Origin: Acidobacteriota bacterium
Lineage (GTDB): Bacteria > Acidobacteriota > Blastocatellia > Pyrinomonadales > Pyrinomonadaceae
Reading direction: 5' to 3'
Length of the DNA stretch: 64,000 nucleotides
Assembly (NCBI GenBank): GCA_016700075.1
Contig: CP065000.1
Span: 186,001 to 250,000, forward strand
In this document: piece by piece, positions 8,802 through 17,301 of the stretch
Position numbering within the stretch: the stretch's first letter is position 1
Layout: each line of letters starts with the position of its first letter
Program-made: the position numbers and the translations under genes
The notes under the pieces: generated by a model
Told to the model about the DNA's origin: nothing
Seen by the model: the letters and a program-made list of their open reading frames with translations, nothing else
Database searches by the model: none

Positions 8802-9736
8802 AGTATTGTCTTTCCGAGAACCGAGAGGATCAATTCGACCGCCAGTTCTACCGTGATGTTGTTTTGATCAAGAAGAGGATTTACCTCGACCATCTCGAAA
8901 GATATCATTCCGCCGTTTGCAGCGATCATTTCAAGTGCAAGGTGCGCTTCGCGATACGTCGTCCCGCCTCGAACCAATGTACCGGAACCCGGGGCAAATC
9001 TCGGGTCGATCATATCGATGTCAAAGGTTACCGCGAAACCGCCCGGAGCCTTTGAGGCGATCGCTATGGCATCGGCAACACATGCAGCCATACCTCGAGA
9101 GTCGATGTCGCTCATCGTGAAGAATTGATCGCGAAGCCCTAAGTCATGCACGGTCTGCCTTTCACCTGTATCAACGTCCCGCGCTCCGATATGGGCAAAA
9201 TAGGTTGGATCGAGTTTAGGCCGAGAGCCGCCCAAACTTGCGATCGCATCATCGCCTAAGCCCAAAAGTGCCGCCAACGGCATCCCGTGGATGTTGCCGC
9301 TTGGCGAGGTCTCGGGCGTGTTGATGTCAGCATGTGCGTCAAACCAGATCAAGCCGACCTCGCTGCCGCCCTTTCGGTAAAAATTCGAAATTGCGGAAAA
9401 GGTCGCGATTGCGATCGAATGGTCACCGCCGAGAATGATCGGCATATGACCCTCCTGCAGAACCGAATCTAGCGAAGAGGCAATATTACGAAATGAGTTC
9501 AATACGGCCCCATAGTGTTTAATGCCGTTCTCGGTGGTAATGCCTTCGGGCCGAACTATGGGGACATCGCCATGGTCCTTGAAACCGTAACCCAGAGCAA
9601 TGACGTGATCTGCCAACGTCATTCCCCGGACGTTTGATATTCGCATCGCTTCGACGCCGAGATCGCTTCCTAGTGTTCCCGCGCCGAAGCCCAATGGTAC
9701 ACCCAATAGGCCTATTGTCTTATCTGCAGTTTGCAT
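8798..9736 (-). CDS. rocF: arginase
   Basis: Ureohydrolase splitting L-arginine to ornithine and urea. The binuclear manganese site is complete: GGDHSIAI, DAHADINTP and SFDIDMIDP-like FDIDMIDP. The segment SPSGNIHGMP is specific to arginases rather than agmatinases. A TTG 9 codons upstream (9763) would overlap the HPr gene; the ATG at 9736 leaves a 10-base gap after the HPr stop and gives 312 residues, the family length. It sits between the PTS genes and ddl, and nitrogen catabolism next to a sigma-54 and PTS block fits nitrogen-linked control, although that is inference. Confidence 0.93.
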   Translation of the reverse strand: MQTADKTIGLLGVPLGFGAGTLGSDLGVEAMRISNVRGMTLADHVIALGYGFKDHGDVPIVRPEGITTENGIKHYGAVLNSFRNIASSLDSVLQEGHMPIILGGDHSIAIATFSAISNFYRKGGSEVGLIWFDAHADINTPETSPSGNIHGMPLAALLGLGDDAIASLGGSRPKLDPTYFAHIGARDVDTGERQTVHDLGLRDQFFTMSDIDSRGMAACVADAIAIASKAPGGFAVTFDIDMIDPRFAPGSGTLVRGGTTYREAHLALEMIAANGGMISFEMVEVNPLLDQNNITVELAVELILSVLGKTIL

Positions 9737-9746
9737 CTGAGGTAAA

Positions 9747-10022
9747 TTATTGTAGTTCGCCAAAGCCTGAGGCGAAAAGTGCGGCGATCTCCGCTAATGC
9801 CTCTGTTTCGTCAGGCCCGTCAGCTTCAACTACCAATTCTGTGCCTAAAGCGGCCGCAATATAAAGCACGCTCAATATGGACTTTGCATTGGCAGTGATG
9901 TTGCGATCGAGCCGCGTCACTTTGATGCTCGACCTGAAGGCCGCGGCTTTTCGAACAAGCTGAGCGGCCGCCCTCGCATGAAGTCCAAGCTCGTTCACTA
10001 CGCGAACACGGGTCTCAAGCAT
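9747..10022 (-). CDS. ptsH: HPr-family phosphocarrier protein
   Basis: Small 91-residue PTS phosphocarrier. NELGLHARAA places the phosphorylatable histidine at His15, and NAKSILSVL provides the HPr-kinase target serine (Ser48, equivalent to Ser46). Both regulatory sites are therefore present. It overlaps the EIIA gene by 8 bases and lies downstream of hprK, its predicted kinase. No enzyme I or membrane permease is in the window, so a regulatory rather than sugar-uptake role is likely (inference). Confidence 0.95.
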   Translation of the reverse strand: MLETRVRVVNELGLHARAAAQLVRKAAAFRSSIKVTRLDRNITANAKSILSVLYIAAALGTELVVEADGPDETEALAEIAALFASGFGELQ

Positions 10023-10440
10023 CCTTCCTCGCTTTCAAAGGGGTCAAAAGGCTGCCGGCCGTCGAGATCGACGTCTTTCCTTGCTCCTCTACATCATGCG
10101 CCAATTGGTCGAGGCCGAGGTCTGCTGAAGCTGTTGCAAGCTTTATGACCATGGGAAGATTGACGCCTGTAACGACTTCGATCTTTCCGGACTCAAGAAA
10201 CATAGCCGCAATGTTCGTTGGCGTCCCGCCGAACATGTCCGTCAGCAAAAGTACGCCGGATCCCGTTTCAACTTCGGTTATGGCCCTGCCTATCTCTTGT
10301 TTGGCAATTTCAACATCGTCATGCCAACCGATAGAAACCGCCCTGATATGAAGAAGGTCGCCCACAACTGCCTCGGCCGCAGCGACGAGTTCATTGGCAA
10401 GCTGTCCATGGGTGATAATTACACCGCCAACTCTGTTCAT
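10015..10440 (-). CDS. PTS mannose-family EIIA component
   Basis: 141-residue cytosolic EIIA(Man)-fold protein. Histidine 11 in VIITHGQLA is the expected phosphorylation site accepting phosphate from HPr; LLTDMFGGTPTN and VVTGVNLPM are family signatures. Normally it passes phosphate to a IIB/IIC/IID sugar transporter, but none is adjacent. It lies between rapZ and HPr with short spacing (21 bases) and an 8-base overlap. Together with HprK and RpoN this matches the permease-free regulatory PTS clusters seen in many Gram-negative bacteria. Confidence 0.93.
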   Translation of the reverse strand: MNRVGGVIITHGQLANELVAAAEAVVGDLLHIRAVSIGWHDDVEIAKQEIGRAITEVETGSGVLLLTDMFGGTPTNIAAMFLESGKIEVVTGVNLPMVIKLATASADLGLDQLAHDVEEQGKTSISTAGSLLTPLKARKDA

Positions 10441-10461
10441 TACACGCCCTCGCTCATATTA

Positions 10462-11358
10462 TCAATTTGAGATGTCCCGGTGACTGGACGCCGCGTCAAA
10501 CCCGGATTCTTTCAGCCTTTCCGCGATCGCATTTGCGACCATCACCGATCGGTGGCGGCCGCCGGTACATCCGATCCCGATATTGAGGTACGACTTGCCT
10601 TCACGCTTGTATTTCGGAACCAGGTACAAAAGTAGATCGATAAAACGGTCAATAGTTTCCTTTACTTCTTCCTTTTCTTTCAGGAAGTCTACCACAGTCT
10701 TATCTTCGCCCGAGAAATCCCTCAATGCCGGCTGAAAATACGGGTTTGGAAGGTGCCTTACATCGAAAAGAAGGTCAACGCCGCGAGGCCCGCCGAACTT
10801 ATGGCCGAAACTTTGCACCTCGATCTTAAGGGGTATTCCCTCGTCGAGCCCGGTGAATTTCTGGTGAATGAGGCGCCGCAGCGAATGCACGGTCTGTTCA
10901 GACGTATCAATGATCAGGTCCGCCAACTTCCGGATCTTCCGCAGTTCCAACCTCTCTCGGCGAATCGCGCTCAACAACCCTTTCCCATCGTCTGCCGGAT
11001 GCGGCCGGCGGGTCTCAGAAAAGCGTCGGAGCAATACGTCATCCGAAGCCTCAAAAAAGACCACATATGGCTGAGGGCCCTTCTTTGTAAGCTTCTTTAA
11101 CTCGTCGGGAAACTCCGAAAGAAATTGCCGTTCACGGATATTAATTACCAAAGCCGCTTTATCGATGCTTGGTGGCCGTGCTCCCGATGATCTCAGAAGC
11201 CTACCGAAGGTAGAGAGAAGCGTCAGCGGTAGGTTGTCCACGCAGAAATAGCCCAAGTCCTCAAGCGAATCGGTCGCAGAGCTCATTCCTGAGCCGCTAA
11301 GTCCGGTGATGATCACCAGCGACGGCAATGAAAAACTCTTTGGATGCTCTTTCGGCAT
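10462..11358 (-). CDS. rapZ: RapZ/YvcJ-family nucleotide-binding protein with altered Walker A
   Basis: 298 residues, full family length. RapZ is an RNase adaptor for GlmZ in enterobacteria and a GTP/ATP-binding regulator elsewhere. Family marks are LEDLGYFCVDNLP, RRPHP, the C-terminal GIGCTGGRHRSV and HRDIS. The Walker A segment reads GLSGSGMSS: Met25 stands where the invariant P-loop lysine is expected (codon ATG at 11286-11284 instead of AAG). All other motifs look intact, so nucleotide binding may be weakened or lost while the C-terminal RNA/protein-binding domain remains. It is adjacent to hprK (ends share one base). Confidence 0.93.
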   Translation of the reverse strand: MPKEHPKSFSLPSLVIITGLSGSGMSSATDSLEDLGYFCVDNLPLTLLSTFGRLLRSSGARPPSIDKAALVINIRERQFLSEFPDELKKLTKKGPQPYVVFFEASDDVLLRRFSETRRPHPADDGKGLLSAIRRERLELRKIRKLADLIIDTSEQTVHSLRRLIHQKFTGLDEGIPLKIEVQSFGHKFGGPRGVDLLFDVRHLPNPYFQPALRDFSGEDKTVVDFLKEKEEVKETIDRFIDLLLYLVPKYKREGKSYLNIGIGCTGGRHRSVMVANAIAERLKESGFDAASSHRDISN

Positions 11359-11867
11359 TAATATTGCTTTGTATCGATCCCTGTGTTGAGTTGCCGTTGG
11401 TGGTCTGTCAGCAGCGTCTCGGCAGCGTTGCTGTATCCGATGGACAACATTTTGACCGCTGTTTCGATAAGTACCGCCAAATTACGACCCCGAGACACCC
11501 TCAATGTGATCTTTTGAAGCGGAATTTCCTCGACGGTCAGGCTTTCGCAGCACATTGAAAGCTTGCCGTCATTTACGATCTCCTGATCTTTTGTCAGTTC
11601 GATGACAAGATCTATTTGAACTCCATCGAGAACTGATTCGTCGCCAAAGATCGCTCGAACATCAATGATGCCCAAGTCCCGGATCTCCAATAAACCTCGA
11701 AACATGTCCGGAGCGGTTCCGTACAATTGACCATTTCGGCGTTCTAAGAGAACAACGTCGTCCGCAATAATTGGGTGACCGCGGGATAGTAGCTCCAAAG
11801 CGCATTCGGATTTTCCGACTCGAGCCTCGCCTGTAATTAGTACACCGGAACCGTTGACGCACAACAA
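11358..11867 (-). CDS. hprK: HPr kinase/phosphorylase, catalytic domain only
   Basis: Phosphorylates HPr on its serine using ATP. The P-loop GEARVGKS is near residue 13, followed by LLSRGHPIIADD (catalytic His/Asp) and the signature LEIRDLGIIDVR. The usual 130-residue N-terminal domain is missing, as in the short HprK of alphaproteobacteria. The first standard start is TTG at 11867, giving 169 residues, but clear family homology (NIHGVLL) extends at least 5 codons upstream in an open frame that has no ATG, GTG or TTG back to the stop at 11931. ATA 11918 or ATT 11912 just after the hpf stop, preceded by GAGGA, are candidate non-standard starts. Confidence 0.85.
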   Translation of the reverse strand: MLCVNGSGVLITGEARVGKSECALELLSRGHPIIADDVVLLERRNGQLYGTAPDMFRGLLEIRDLGIIDVRAIFGDESVLDGVQIDLVIELTKDQEIVNDGKLSMCCESLTVEEIPLQKITLRVSRGRNLAVLIETAVKMLSIGYSNAAETLLTDHQRQLNTGIDTKQY

Positions 11868-11914
11868 TACTCCGTGTATATTGGGCCGAGGAGTTCTATT
11901 GGGTTCCGCAATAT

Positions 11915-12256
11915 CTATATCTGATCCTCGTCAACGATCAAAGTCGATGCTTTTTGGGCTTTTTGATATTTGTCGATCACCTTATCCTTCAACCGCCGAG
12001 CTTGTTTCTCGATCTTTGAGATAGTCTGAGTCAGAGATTGATACATATCGTCCGCGGACGTCTCGGCCGTCAGAACGTCATTTCGCCAATTCATGACGAT
12101 CTCAGACCGGTGAAGCCCTCTTTCAACCTCGATCACCACGTGAATTTTCGGCGTTTTGCCGTCAAACAAATTCGTGAGTTTTGAAAAATGGTCTTCAACG
12201 TGCGCCTTCAGTGCAGGCGTTACTTCAATATGTCTTCCAGTATAATCAATATTCAT
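11915..12256 (-). CDS. hpf: ribosome hibernation promoting factor, short form
   Basis: 113-residue protein of the HPF/RaiA family that binds the small ribosomal subunit in stationary phase. It opens with the family's MNIDYTGRHIEVTPALKAHV and keeps the beta-alpha fold with helix-terminal basic residues (KIEKQARRLKDK). It lacks the C-terminal dimerisation domain of long HPF. Its ATG overlaps the rpoN stop (ATGA), the same rpoN-hpf order found in proteobacterial nitrogen-PTS operons. Confidence 0.94.
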   Translation of the reverse strand: MNIDYTGRHIEVTPALKAHVEDHFSKLTNLFDGKTPKIHVVIEVERGLHRSEIVMNWRNDVLTAETSADDMYQSLTQTISKIEKQARRLKDKVIDKYQKAQKASTLIVDEDQI

Positions 12257-13833
12257 ATTACGGTTTTTCTTTCCCTAGAGCCCGGAATGTTCATTTGATC
12301 ACGGTATTTCGCAACCGTTCTTCTTGATAGTTTAACACCTTCCTTGCTCAATATCTTCGCGATCTCGTTGTCTGTAAGCGGATCTTTACTGTCTTCTTCC
12401 TCGACCATCTTTTTTATCTTCAATTTAAGTATGCGGGTCGAGACCTCCTCACCTTCCTCATTGAGCATCCCTTCGCTGAAAAAGCGACGCAGCTCAATGA
12501 CGCCCTGCGGAGTGTGGGCATATTTTCTATTGACGACACGAGAAATGGTCGACAAATGCATGCCGATATCCTCAGCCACATCTTTTAGCATCATCGGCCT
12601 GATGTATTCGACACCTTTATCGAGAAACTGCCGCTGGCGGCGAACTATGCATTCCACGACGCGATAGATCGTCTGTCGCCGATGTTCAATATTGCGAAGC
12701 AGATCGACAGCAGAGCGCATCTTGTCTTTGATGAAATCCCGCGTCTCTTTCGAAGTGTCCGGCTGTTCGAGCATCGACTGATAGGTATGCGAAATGCGGA
12801 GACGGGGACTGCCGTCGTCAGCAAAATAGATCACATAGTCGTCATCGATCTTTTCGATATAAACTTCGGGCGATACGAACACTGCCTCTTCCGAGGAATA
12901 GCGACGGCCCGGATACGGGTCAAGCTGACGGATCTGGATCAGAGTTTCATTAAGCTCATGAAGACCGACTCCTGTAGCCTTAGCAAGGTGCTGCAGCCGA
13001 TGCGGCTGAAGGTCTTCCAGATGATCTCGGACCAAACGGCAGGCGAGCGTGTCGGCCTGTCCTAAAGCCTCGAGCTGAGTAAGGAGACATTCCTTGACGT
13101 TAAATGCCCCGCACCCAACCGGATCGAGCCGCATCAACGCCTGCCGAGCGTATTCTACCGTCATCGGCGAACATCCTACCGATGCAGCGATGTCATCAAT
13201 AGCAATTCGGAGCCTTCCGTCCTCATCCAGATTGCCAATTATCTCGTCCGCGGCCTCAGATTCGATCTCAGAAAGGTCTAACAGGTTGACCTGCCACTCC
13301 AAATGTTCGCTCAACGACGGAGAATGCGTAAGGAATTGTTCAAAACTGGGGGCATCGTCCTTATATTCGATCTCCTGGGTCCGATAGCCGGGATCCAAAT
13401 AGTCCTGAAATTCCCTTCCGTAGTCGATCTCATCAAAAGGATCATTGGCCTCGCCGGCGTGTTCGGCTTCAGCGTCTGCATCCACAGTAACTGTATCCGA
13501 GGTTCCGTTGAGCGAAATGTCTTCAGCGTTATAAGTCTCGAACTGAGTAATGTCTGCGGGGTCTATTCGTTCATCCGATCCTGAGGCGGACAAAGTATCC
13601 TGCTGAATATCTACGTCAATACCGTCAGAGTTTTGGTCTAGAATATTGTCGCCCGGTTCGTCAGCCTCATCGCCCGGTTGAACCTCTTCCAGAATAGGGT
13701 TTTCGACCATTTGCTCCTCGATCAGGTCATTCAGTTCGAGAGCGGTCATTTGCAGCATCTCTATTCGCTGACGCAATTGCGGCGTCAGCACCATCTTTTG
13801 CTGCAATTGAGTTGTCAGTCGTAGTGAGGACAT
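12253..13833 (-). CDS. rpoN: RNA polymerase sigma-54 factor
   Basis: 526 residues. Region I starts with LTTQLQQKMVLTPQLRQRIEMLQM and is glutamine/leucine-rich for activator contact; region II is a long acidic linker (about residues 50-140); the core-binding and DNA-binding regions follow with a helix-turn-helix (LKDVAEDIGMHLSTISRVV), and the RpoN box RRTVAKYR is at about residues 504-511. It directs transcription from -24/-12 promoters with AAA+ activators, none of which is in this window. Coupled to hpf by a 4-base overlap and preceded by lptB after an 86-base gap. Confidence 0.97.
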   Translation of the reverse strand: MSSLRLTTQLQQKMVLTPQLRQRIEMLQMTALELNDLIEEQMVENPILEEVQPGDEADEPGDNILDQNSDGIDVDIQQDTLSASGSDERIDPADITQFETYNAEDISLNGTSDTVTVDADAEAEHAGEANDPFDEIDYGREFQDYLDPGYRTQEIEYKDDAPSFEQFLTHSPSLSEHLEWQVNLLDLSEIESEAADEIIGNLDEDGRLRIAIDDIAASVGCSPMTVEYARQALMRLDPVGCGAFNVKECLLTQLEALGQADTLACRLVRDHLEDLQPHRLQHLAKATGVGLHELNETLIQIRQLDPYPGRRYSSEEAVFVSPEVYIEKIDDDYVIYFADDGSPRLRISHTYQSMLEQPDTSKETRDFIKDKMRSAVDLLRNIEHRRQTIYRVVECIVRRQRQFLDKGVEYIRPMMLKDVAEDIGMHLSTISRVVNRKYAHTPQGVIELRRFFSEGMLNEEGEEVSTRILKLKIKKMVEEEDSKDPLTDNEIAKILSKEGVKLSRRTVAKYRDQMNIPGSRERKTVI

Positions 13834-13919
13834 ATATGCCGCTTTAGCCGCTAAGATGCGAAAAGCAGGATCATCTCTTATGGGAAATTATACTTGGTTG
13901 CTCGGCCAAATGGAAAAAA

Positions 13920-14684
13920 TCAGGCGAATTTGAATCGCTCACCGAGATAATGACGCCGCACGTCAGGATCCGCAGCGAGTTCATTGGGTTTACCGTCCCT
14001 TAAAACCTTACCATCCGAAAGGATATAGGCACGATCCGTGATCTCCAGCGTTTCCCTTACATTGTGGTCCGTGATCAAAATGCCGATACCCCGATCTCGA
14101 AGGTAAGTGATCAAATGTTTTATGTCATCGATAGCGATCGGATCGATGCCGGCGAAGGGTTCATCGAGCAAAATGAATAGCGGATCTGTAGCGAGGCACC
14201 TCGCGATCTCAACTCGCCGCCTTTCACCGCCGGAGAGTGATTCGCCTCTCGTGGACCGAACATTGATCAGATGAAATTCCTCGAGAAGTTCTTCAAGCCG
14301 AGATAATCTATCCGCGCGTGGCATTTTTCGGCTCTCAAGTACCGCGAGGATGTTCTGTTCTGCGGTCAGTTTCCGAAACACCGACGCCTCTTGGGGAAGA
14401 TATCCCAGTCCCAGGCGTGCTCGAAGATACATAGGCAGGTCCGTCACTGCCTCGCCTTTCATCTCGATCTTTCCCTTTTCCGTTCGTTCGAGGCCCATCA
14501 ACATAAAGAAAGTAGTGGTCTTTCCCGCACCATTTGCACCGAGAAGGCCTACTATCTCGCCCGTTTCTACATATAGCGACACACCATCGACCACTCGTCT
14601 GCCGCTGTAGGTTTTCTGCAGATCGATCGCTTCCAGCTTTGTTTTGCCGTTCGATCGTGAAAGTGCCTCTTTCGTTTCGTTCAT
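13920..14684 (-). CDS. lptB: LPS export ABC transporter ATP-binding protein
   Basis: 254-residue ATPase powering LPS extraction from the inner membrane. Walker A GANGAGKTT at residues 49-57, a Q-loop GYLPQEASVF typical of LptB, the LSGGERRRVEIARCLA signature, Walker B FILLDEPFAGIDP and switch histidine LITDHNV are all present. It follows the LptC/LptA fusion by 6 bases. The permease genes lptF/G are not in view. Confidence 0.96.
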   Translation of the reverse strand: MNETKEALSRSNGKTKLEAIDLQKTYSGRRVVDGVSLYVETGEIVGLLGANGAGKTTTFFMLMGLERTEKGKIEMKGEAVTDLPMYLRARLGLGYLPQEASVFRKLTAEQNILAVLESRKMPRADRLSRLEELLEEFHLINVRSTRGESLSGGERRRVEIARCLATDPLFILLDEPFAGIDPIAIDDIKHLITYLRDRGIGILITDHNVRETLEITDRAYILSDGKVLRDGKPNELAADPDVRRHYLGERFKFA

Positions 14685-14690
14685 AAATGC

Positions 14691-17297
14691 TCATTCACCG
14701 GGCTTTACGCGATAGACGGTTCTTGACCGGCCGTTGCCGCCGGCTTCAGGTTTACCGTTACTTACTGCCCGGCGGTCACGCATCGAATACGATATTTGTG
14801 AACTTTGTGTGGAACCGGCTTCGCTGTCTGAAACGACCGCCGGGCGGCCCCGCAATACCACTGATTCATCGGACGCGGTGTATTGAGCCCAATCGCCCGA
14901 TGCACGCCTTCCCGGCTGAGAAATATTAACGGAATTCTCTGCAACGGTCTGCGCAATATCGCCGGATTCAGTGAGGAATACATCAACAACTGCCGCCGTT
15001 ATTCGATCTGTACCTTGGCGGATATCGACATTTTCCCGATATTTGAGCACACGCTCATTCCGGTCATAAAAAACGCTCTTCGATGATGCAACAACCGGAA
15101 ACGTCGAATCGCTGGTGCCGCGGCGAATTCGAACGCGGCTTAGCTGGCTTTGTACGCCGCCTTCGCCTTTCATTTGTCCATTTTTCTGATCGATGAACAG
15201 CGAATCTGCCCGCACATAATTCGACTGCTGCCATGCACGCGCGTTCCCGGTGTAAAGACCGCTTTCGTTAGCGTGATCGAACTCTGCCTGTTCGGAGGTC
15301 AAGAAAACGGGATCGTTGCCGGACGTGAAAGGTGCCGAATTGCCAAAATTCCGAACATTGTAAAACGTTGTGCTGACCCTGCCGCGCAGATAAGACCGGT
15401 TTCCCTTTGTATCCCAATCGATCTCGCCGGCCTTTGCACGCGCACGCGAATCCCAAACGGTCGGTTCGCCGCCGCGAAGCCGAACGACCTGATCGTTCTG
15501 CGTGAATGAAAATTCCTTTGCCGTCGCGTTACGATCAAGCTCGACGAAGCGGGCTGAACCGGACGCTTCGATCCGCTCCAATTGGCCGCTTGCCTCTTCG
15601 AAACGGGCGACAAATCTGTCGGCGTTCATTTTTTGATCGCCCCGCGCCGCGGCCGTAAATTTCGGTGATCTAACAACAGACGCTTTTGTGGCGGCGGTGC
15701 ATAGACGCGCATTATTTCCTGACGAATAGAACTCGCAATCCATCCGCGGTGCGTTTACGACCGTGCGGTAGAAGTTCATGCCGCTGCTGACAGGATCAAC
15801 AGTTAATGAAGCCGAACCGACAGCCTCCGCCAACGAGATATCTTTGCCGTTCGGACGGAAGACGGTTCGGAGAGTCTCAGCTGAAATGGTGCGAACCGCG
15901 GCATCCGGGCTGCCTGAGGGAGGATCGAGAACAAGTTTCGCGTTGCCGTCCGCACGCGCCTTGTCAATGTCGCCGCCGCCGCGAAAATTGACGCCAACGC
16001 CCTTCTGCGCGGTTAGCGTCGCCCGTGAATAGGAAACTACCTTGTTAGGAACAACAACAAGCTTTACGCCTGACACGGCATTGGCGTTTGTGATGCTTCC
16101 ACCTTGTAAGAACGAAGCGTTCATTTCAACGCCTGCGATCTCAATAACGCGTTCTGCGGTTTCCTGTTTAGCATTGGCATTCCCCCTGATGACGACGTTC
16201 TTGATCGTGTTGTCGGCGTGCAGATTGCCGTCCAATTTGTCGCCGGCAATGCGTTCGGCGGGGCGAACTATCTCAGCATTTGTGAGAGTGAATTCTCCCG
16301 CATTTTGATAATAAACAGCGCTAGCGGCGGTGATGTTGGCACGAGAAGCGTTCGGCCCCGTTTCGATGCGCACATTTCCGTTGAGGTCGAATCTGTCCTC
16401 CGCTACGTCAAACGCCGCTTCGGTTGCAGAAACCGCTGAACTTCCAGACGTGGGTGTTTTGCTGACTATCTTCACACCCTCGAACGCCTTGAAACTCTTT
16501 GGGGTTATCTTTTCGCCATCGACTGCGTTCATATAAGCAATGACGCGCGGTGCGGAAAGTTCCGTCGTCATACTATTCGCAGAAACCGCGTTAACATTCA
16601 CGGAGTTTGCAAATGTAGCAATAGCTTGCGGGCGGTCAAAAACTGCCGATCCCGAGCGGATCGAAGCGGTCTTTATGCCGCCAGTGCCCTCGATGTCGAA
16701 TTCAACGGTGCCGATCAGGTCGAGCGTTTCCGAACTCAGGTTCAACGTCGCCTTCTCACTTTGTCCTGTCAGGTTGCCGCGGTTGAATTTCACGGGTACG
16801 TCCGCTTCCGCGGTATTCGTACCGTGTTCGTATGCGATAGATTCAGTCCGAACCTCAAAGCCATCGCGTGCTTTGATAAGCACGTTCTCCCGGAGGAATG
16901 CCGTAAAATCTTTCTCAGGTTTCGGGATGTATACTACGCGGCCGGCGGTCAGCGTCTCGCTAACTTCGCCGTCCTTGCCAAAAAGACGGAATTCGACGTT
17001 CTCAAGCTCTTGATGTTCATCGTCAAACGTCTTCGCTATGGCTGCTTTCACCGAATAGAGCGGCAGGCCGTCTTTCGTCTCGGTGCGTTCGTAATTCGCG
17101 ACCTCTGCGGTGAGTTCCTTTGATAGTCTTGCCTCTTCCGGACGAAGCGTGAACTGCGGTTTGCTGCGGCTGTTGAAATAGGCCGCAATGATACCAAATA
17201 CAAGTGCCGCCAGAGCAACCAGAACAAAAGCCCGCACAATGGCCGGCGCTTTTGCCTTCCATGCGAAATTCTTTGCCCGTTGTTCTGTTGGCGACAT
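14691..17297 (-). CDS. fused LptC/LptA-type LPS transport protein
   Basis: 868 residues. A cytoplasmic basic tail and one transmembrane helix (about residues 22-44) anchor an LptC-like domain (segments such as ANYERTETKDGLPLYSVKA and LTAGRVVYIPK). The rest is a long series of OstA/LptA beta-jellyroll repeats (for example YEHGTNTAEADVPVKFNRGNLTGQ-like segments, SEQAEFDHANESGLYTGNARAWQ-like segments and a final DRITAAVVDVFL), ending in a basic tail. Separate LptC and LptA are each about 190 residues, so this one chain could supply both the inner-membrane anchor and the periplasmic bridge that LPS slides along. It sits directly before lptB, which supports the assignment. Fusion reading is inferred from domain order. 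Confidence 0.82.
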   Translation of the reverse strand: MSPTEQRAKNFAWKAKAPAIVRAFVLVALAALVFGIIAAYFNSRSKPQFTLRPEEARLSKELTAEVANYERTETKDGLPLYSVKAAIAKTFDDEHQELENVEFRLFGKDGEVSETLTAGRVVYIPKPEKDFTAFLRENVLIKARDGFEVRTESIAYEHGTNTAEADVPVKFNRGNLTGQSEKATLNLSSETLDLIGTVEFDIEGTGGIKTASIRSGSAVFDRPQAIATFANSVNVNAVSANSMTTELSAPRVIAYMNAVDGEKITPKSFKAFEGVKIVSKTPTSGSSAVSATEAAFDVAEDRFDLNGNVRIETGPNASRANITAASAVYYQNAGEFTLTNAEIVRPAERIAGDKLDGNLHADNTIKNVVIRGNANAKQETAERVIEIAGVEMNASFLQGGSITNANAVSGVKLVVVPNKVVSYSRATLTAQKGVGVNFRGGGDIDKARADGNAKLVLDPPSGSPDAAVRTISAETLRTVFRPNGKDISLAEAVGSASLTVDPVSSGMNFYRTVVNAPRMDCEFYSSGNNARLCTAATKASVVRSPKFTAAARGDQKMNADRFVARFEEASGQLERIEASGSARFVELDRNATAKEFSFTQNDQVVRLRGGEPTVWDSRARAKAGEIDWDTKGNRSYLRGRVSTTFYNVRNFGNSAPFTSGNDPVFLTSEQAEFDHANESGLYTGNARAWQQSNYVRADSLFIDQKNGQMKGEGGVQSQLSRVRIRRGTSDSTFPVVASSKSVFYDRNERVLKYRENVDIRQGTDRITAAVVDVFLTESGDIAQTVAENSVNISQPGRRASGDWAQYTASDESVVLRGRPAVVSDSEAGSTQSSQISYSMRDRRAVSNGKPEAGGNGRSRTVYRVKPGE

Positions 17298-17301
17298 TAA
17301 G

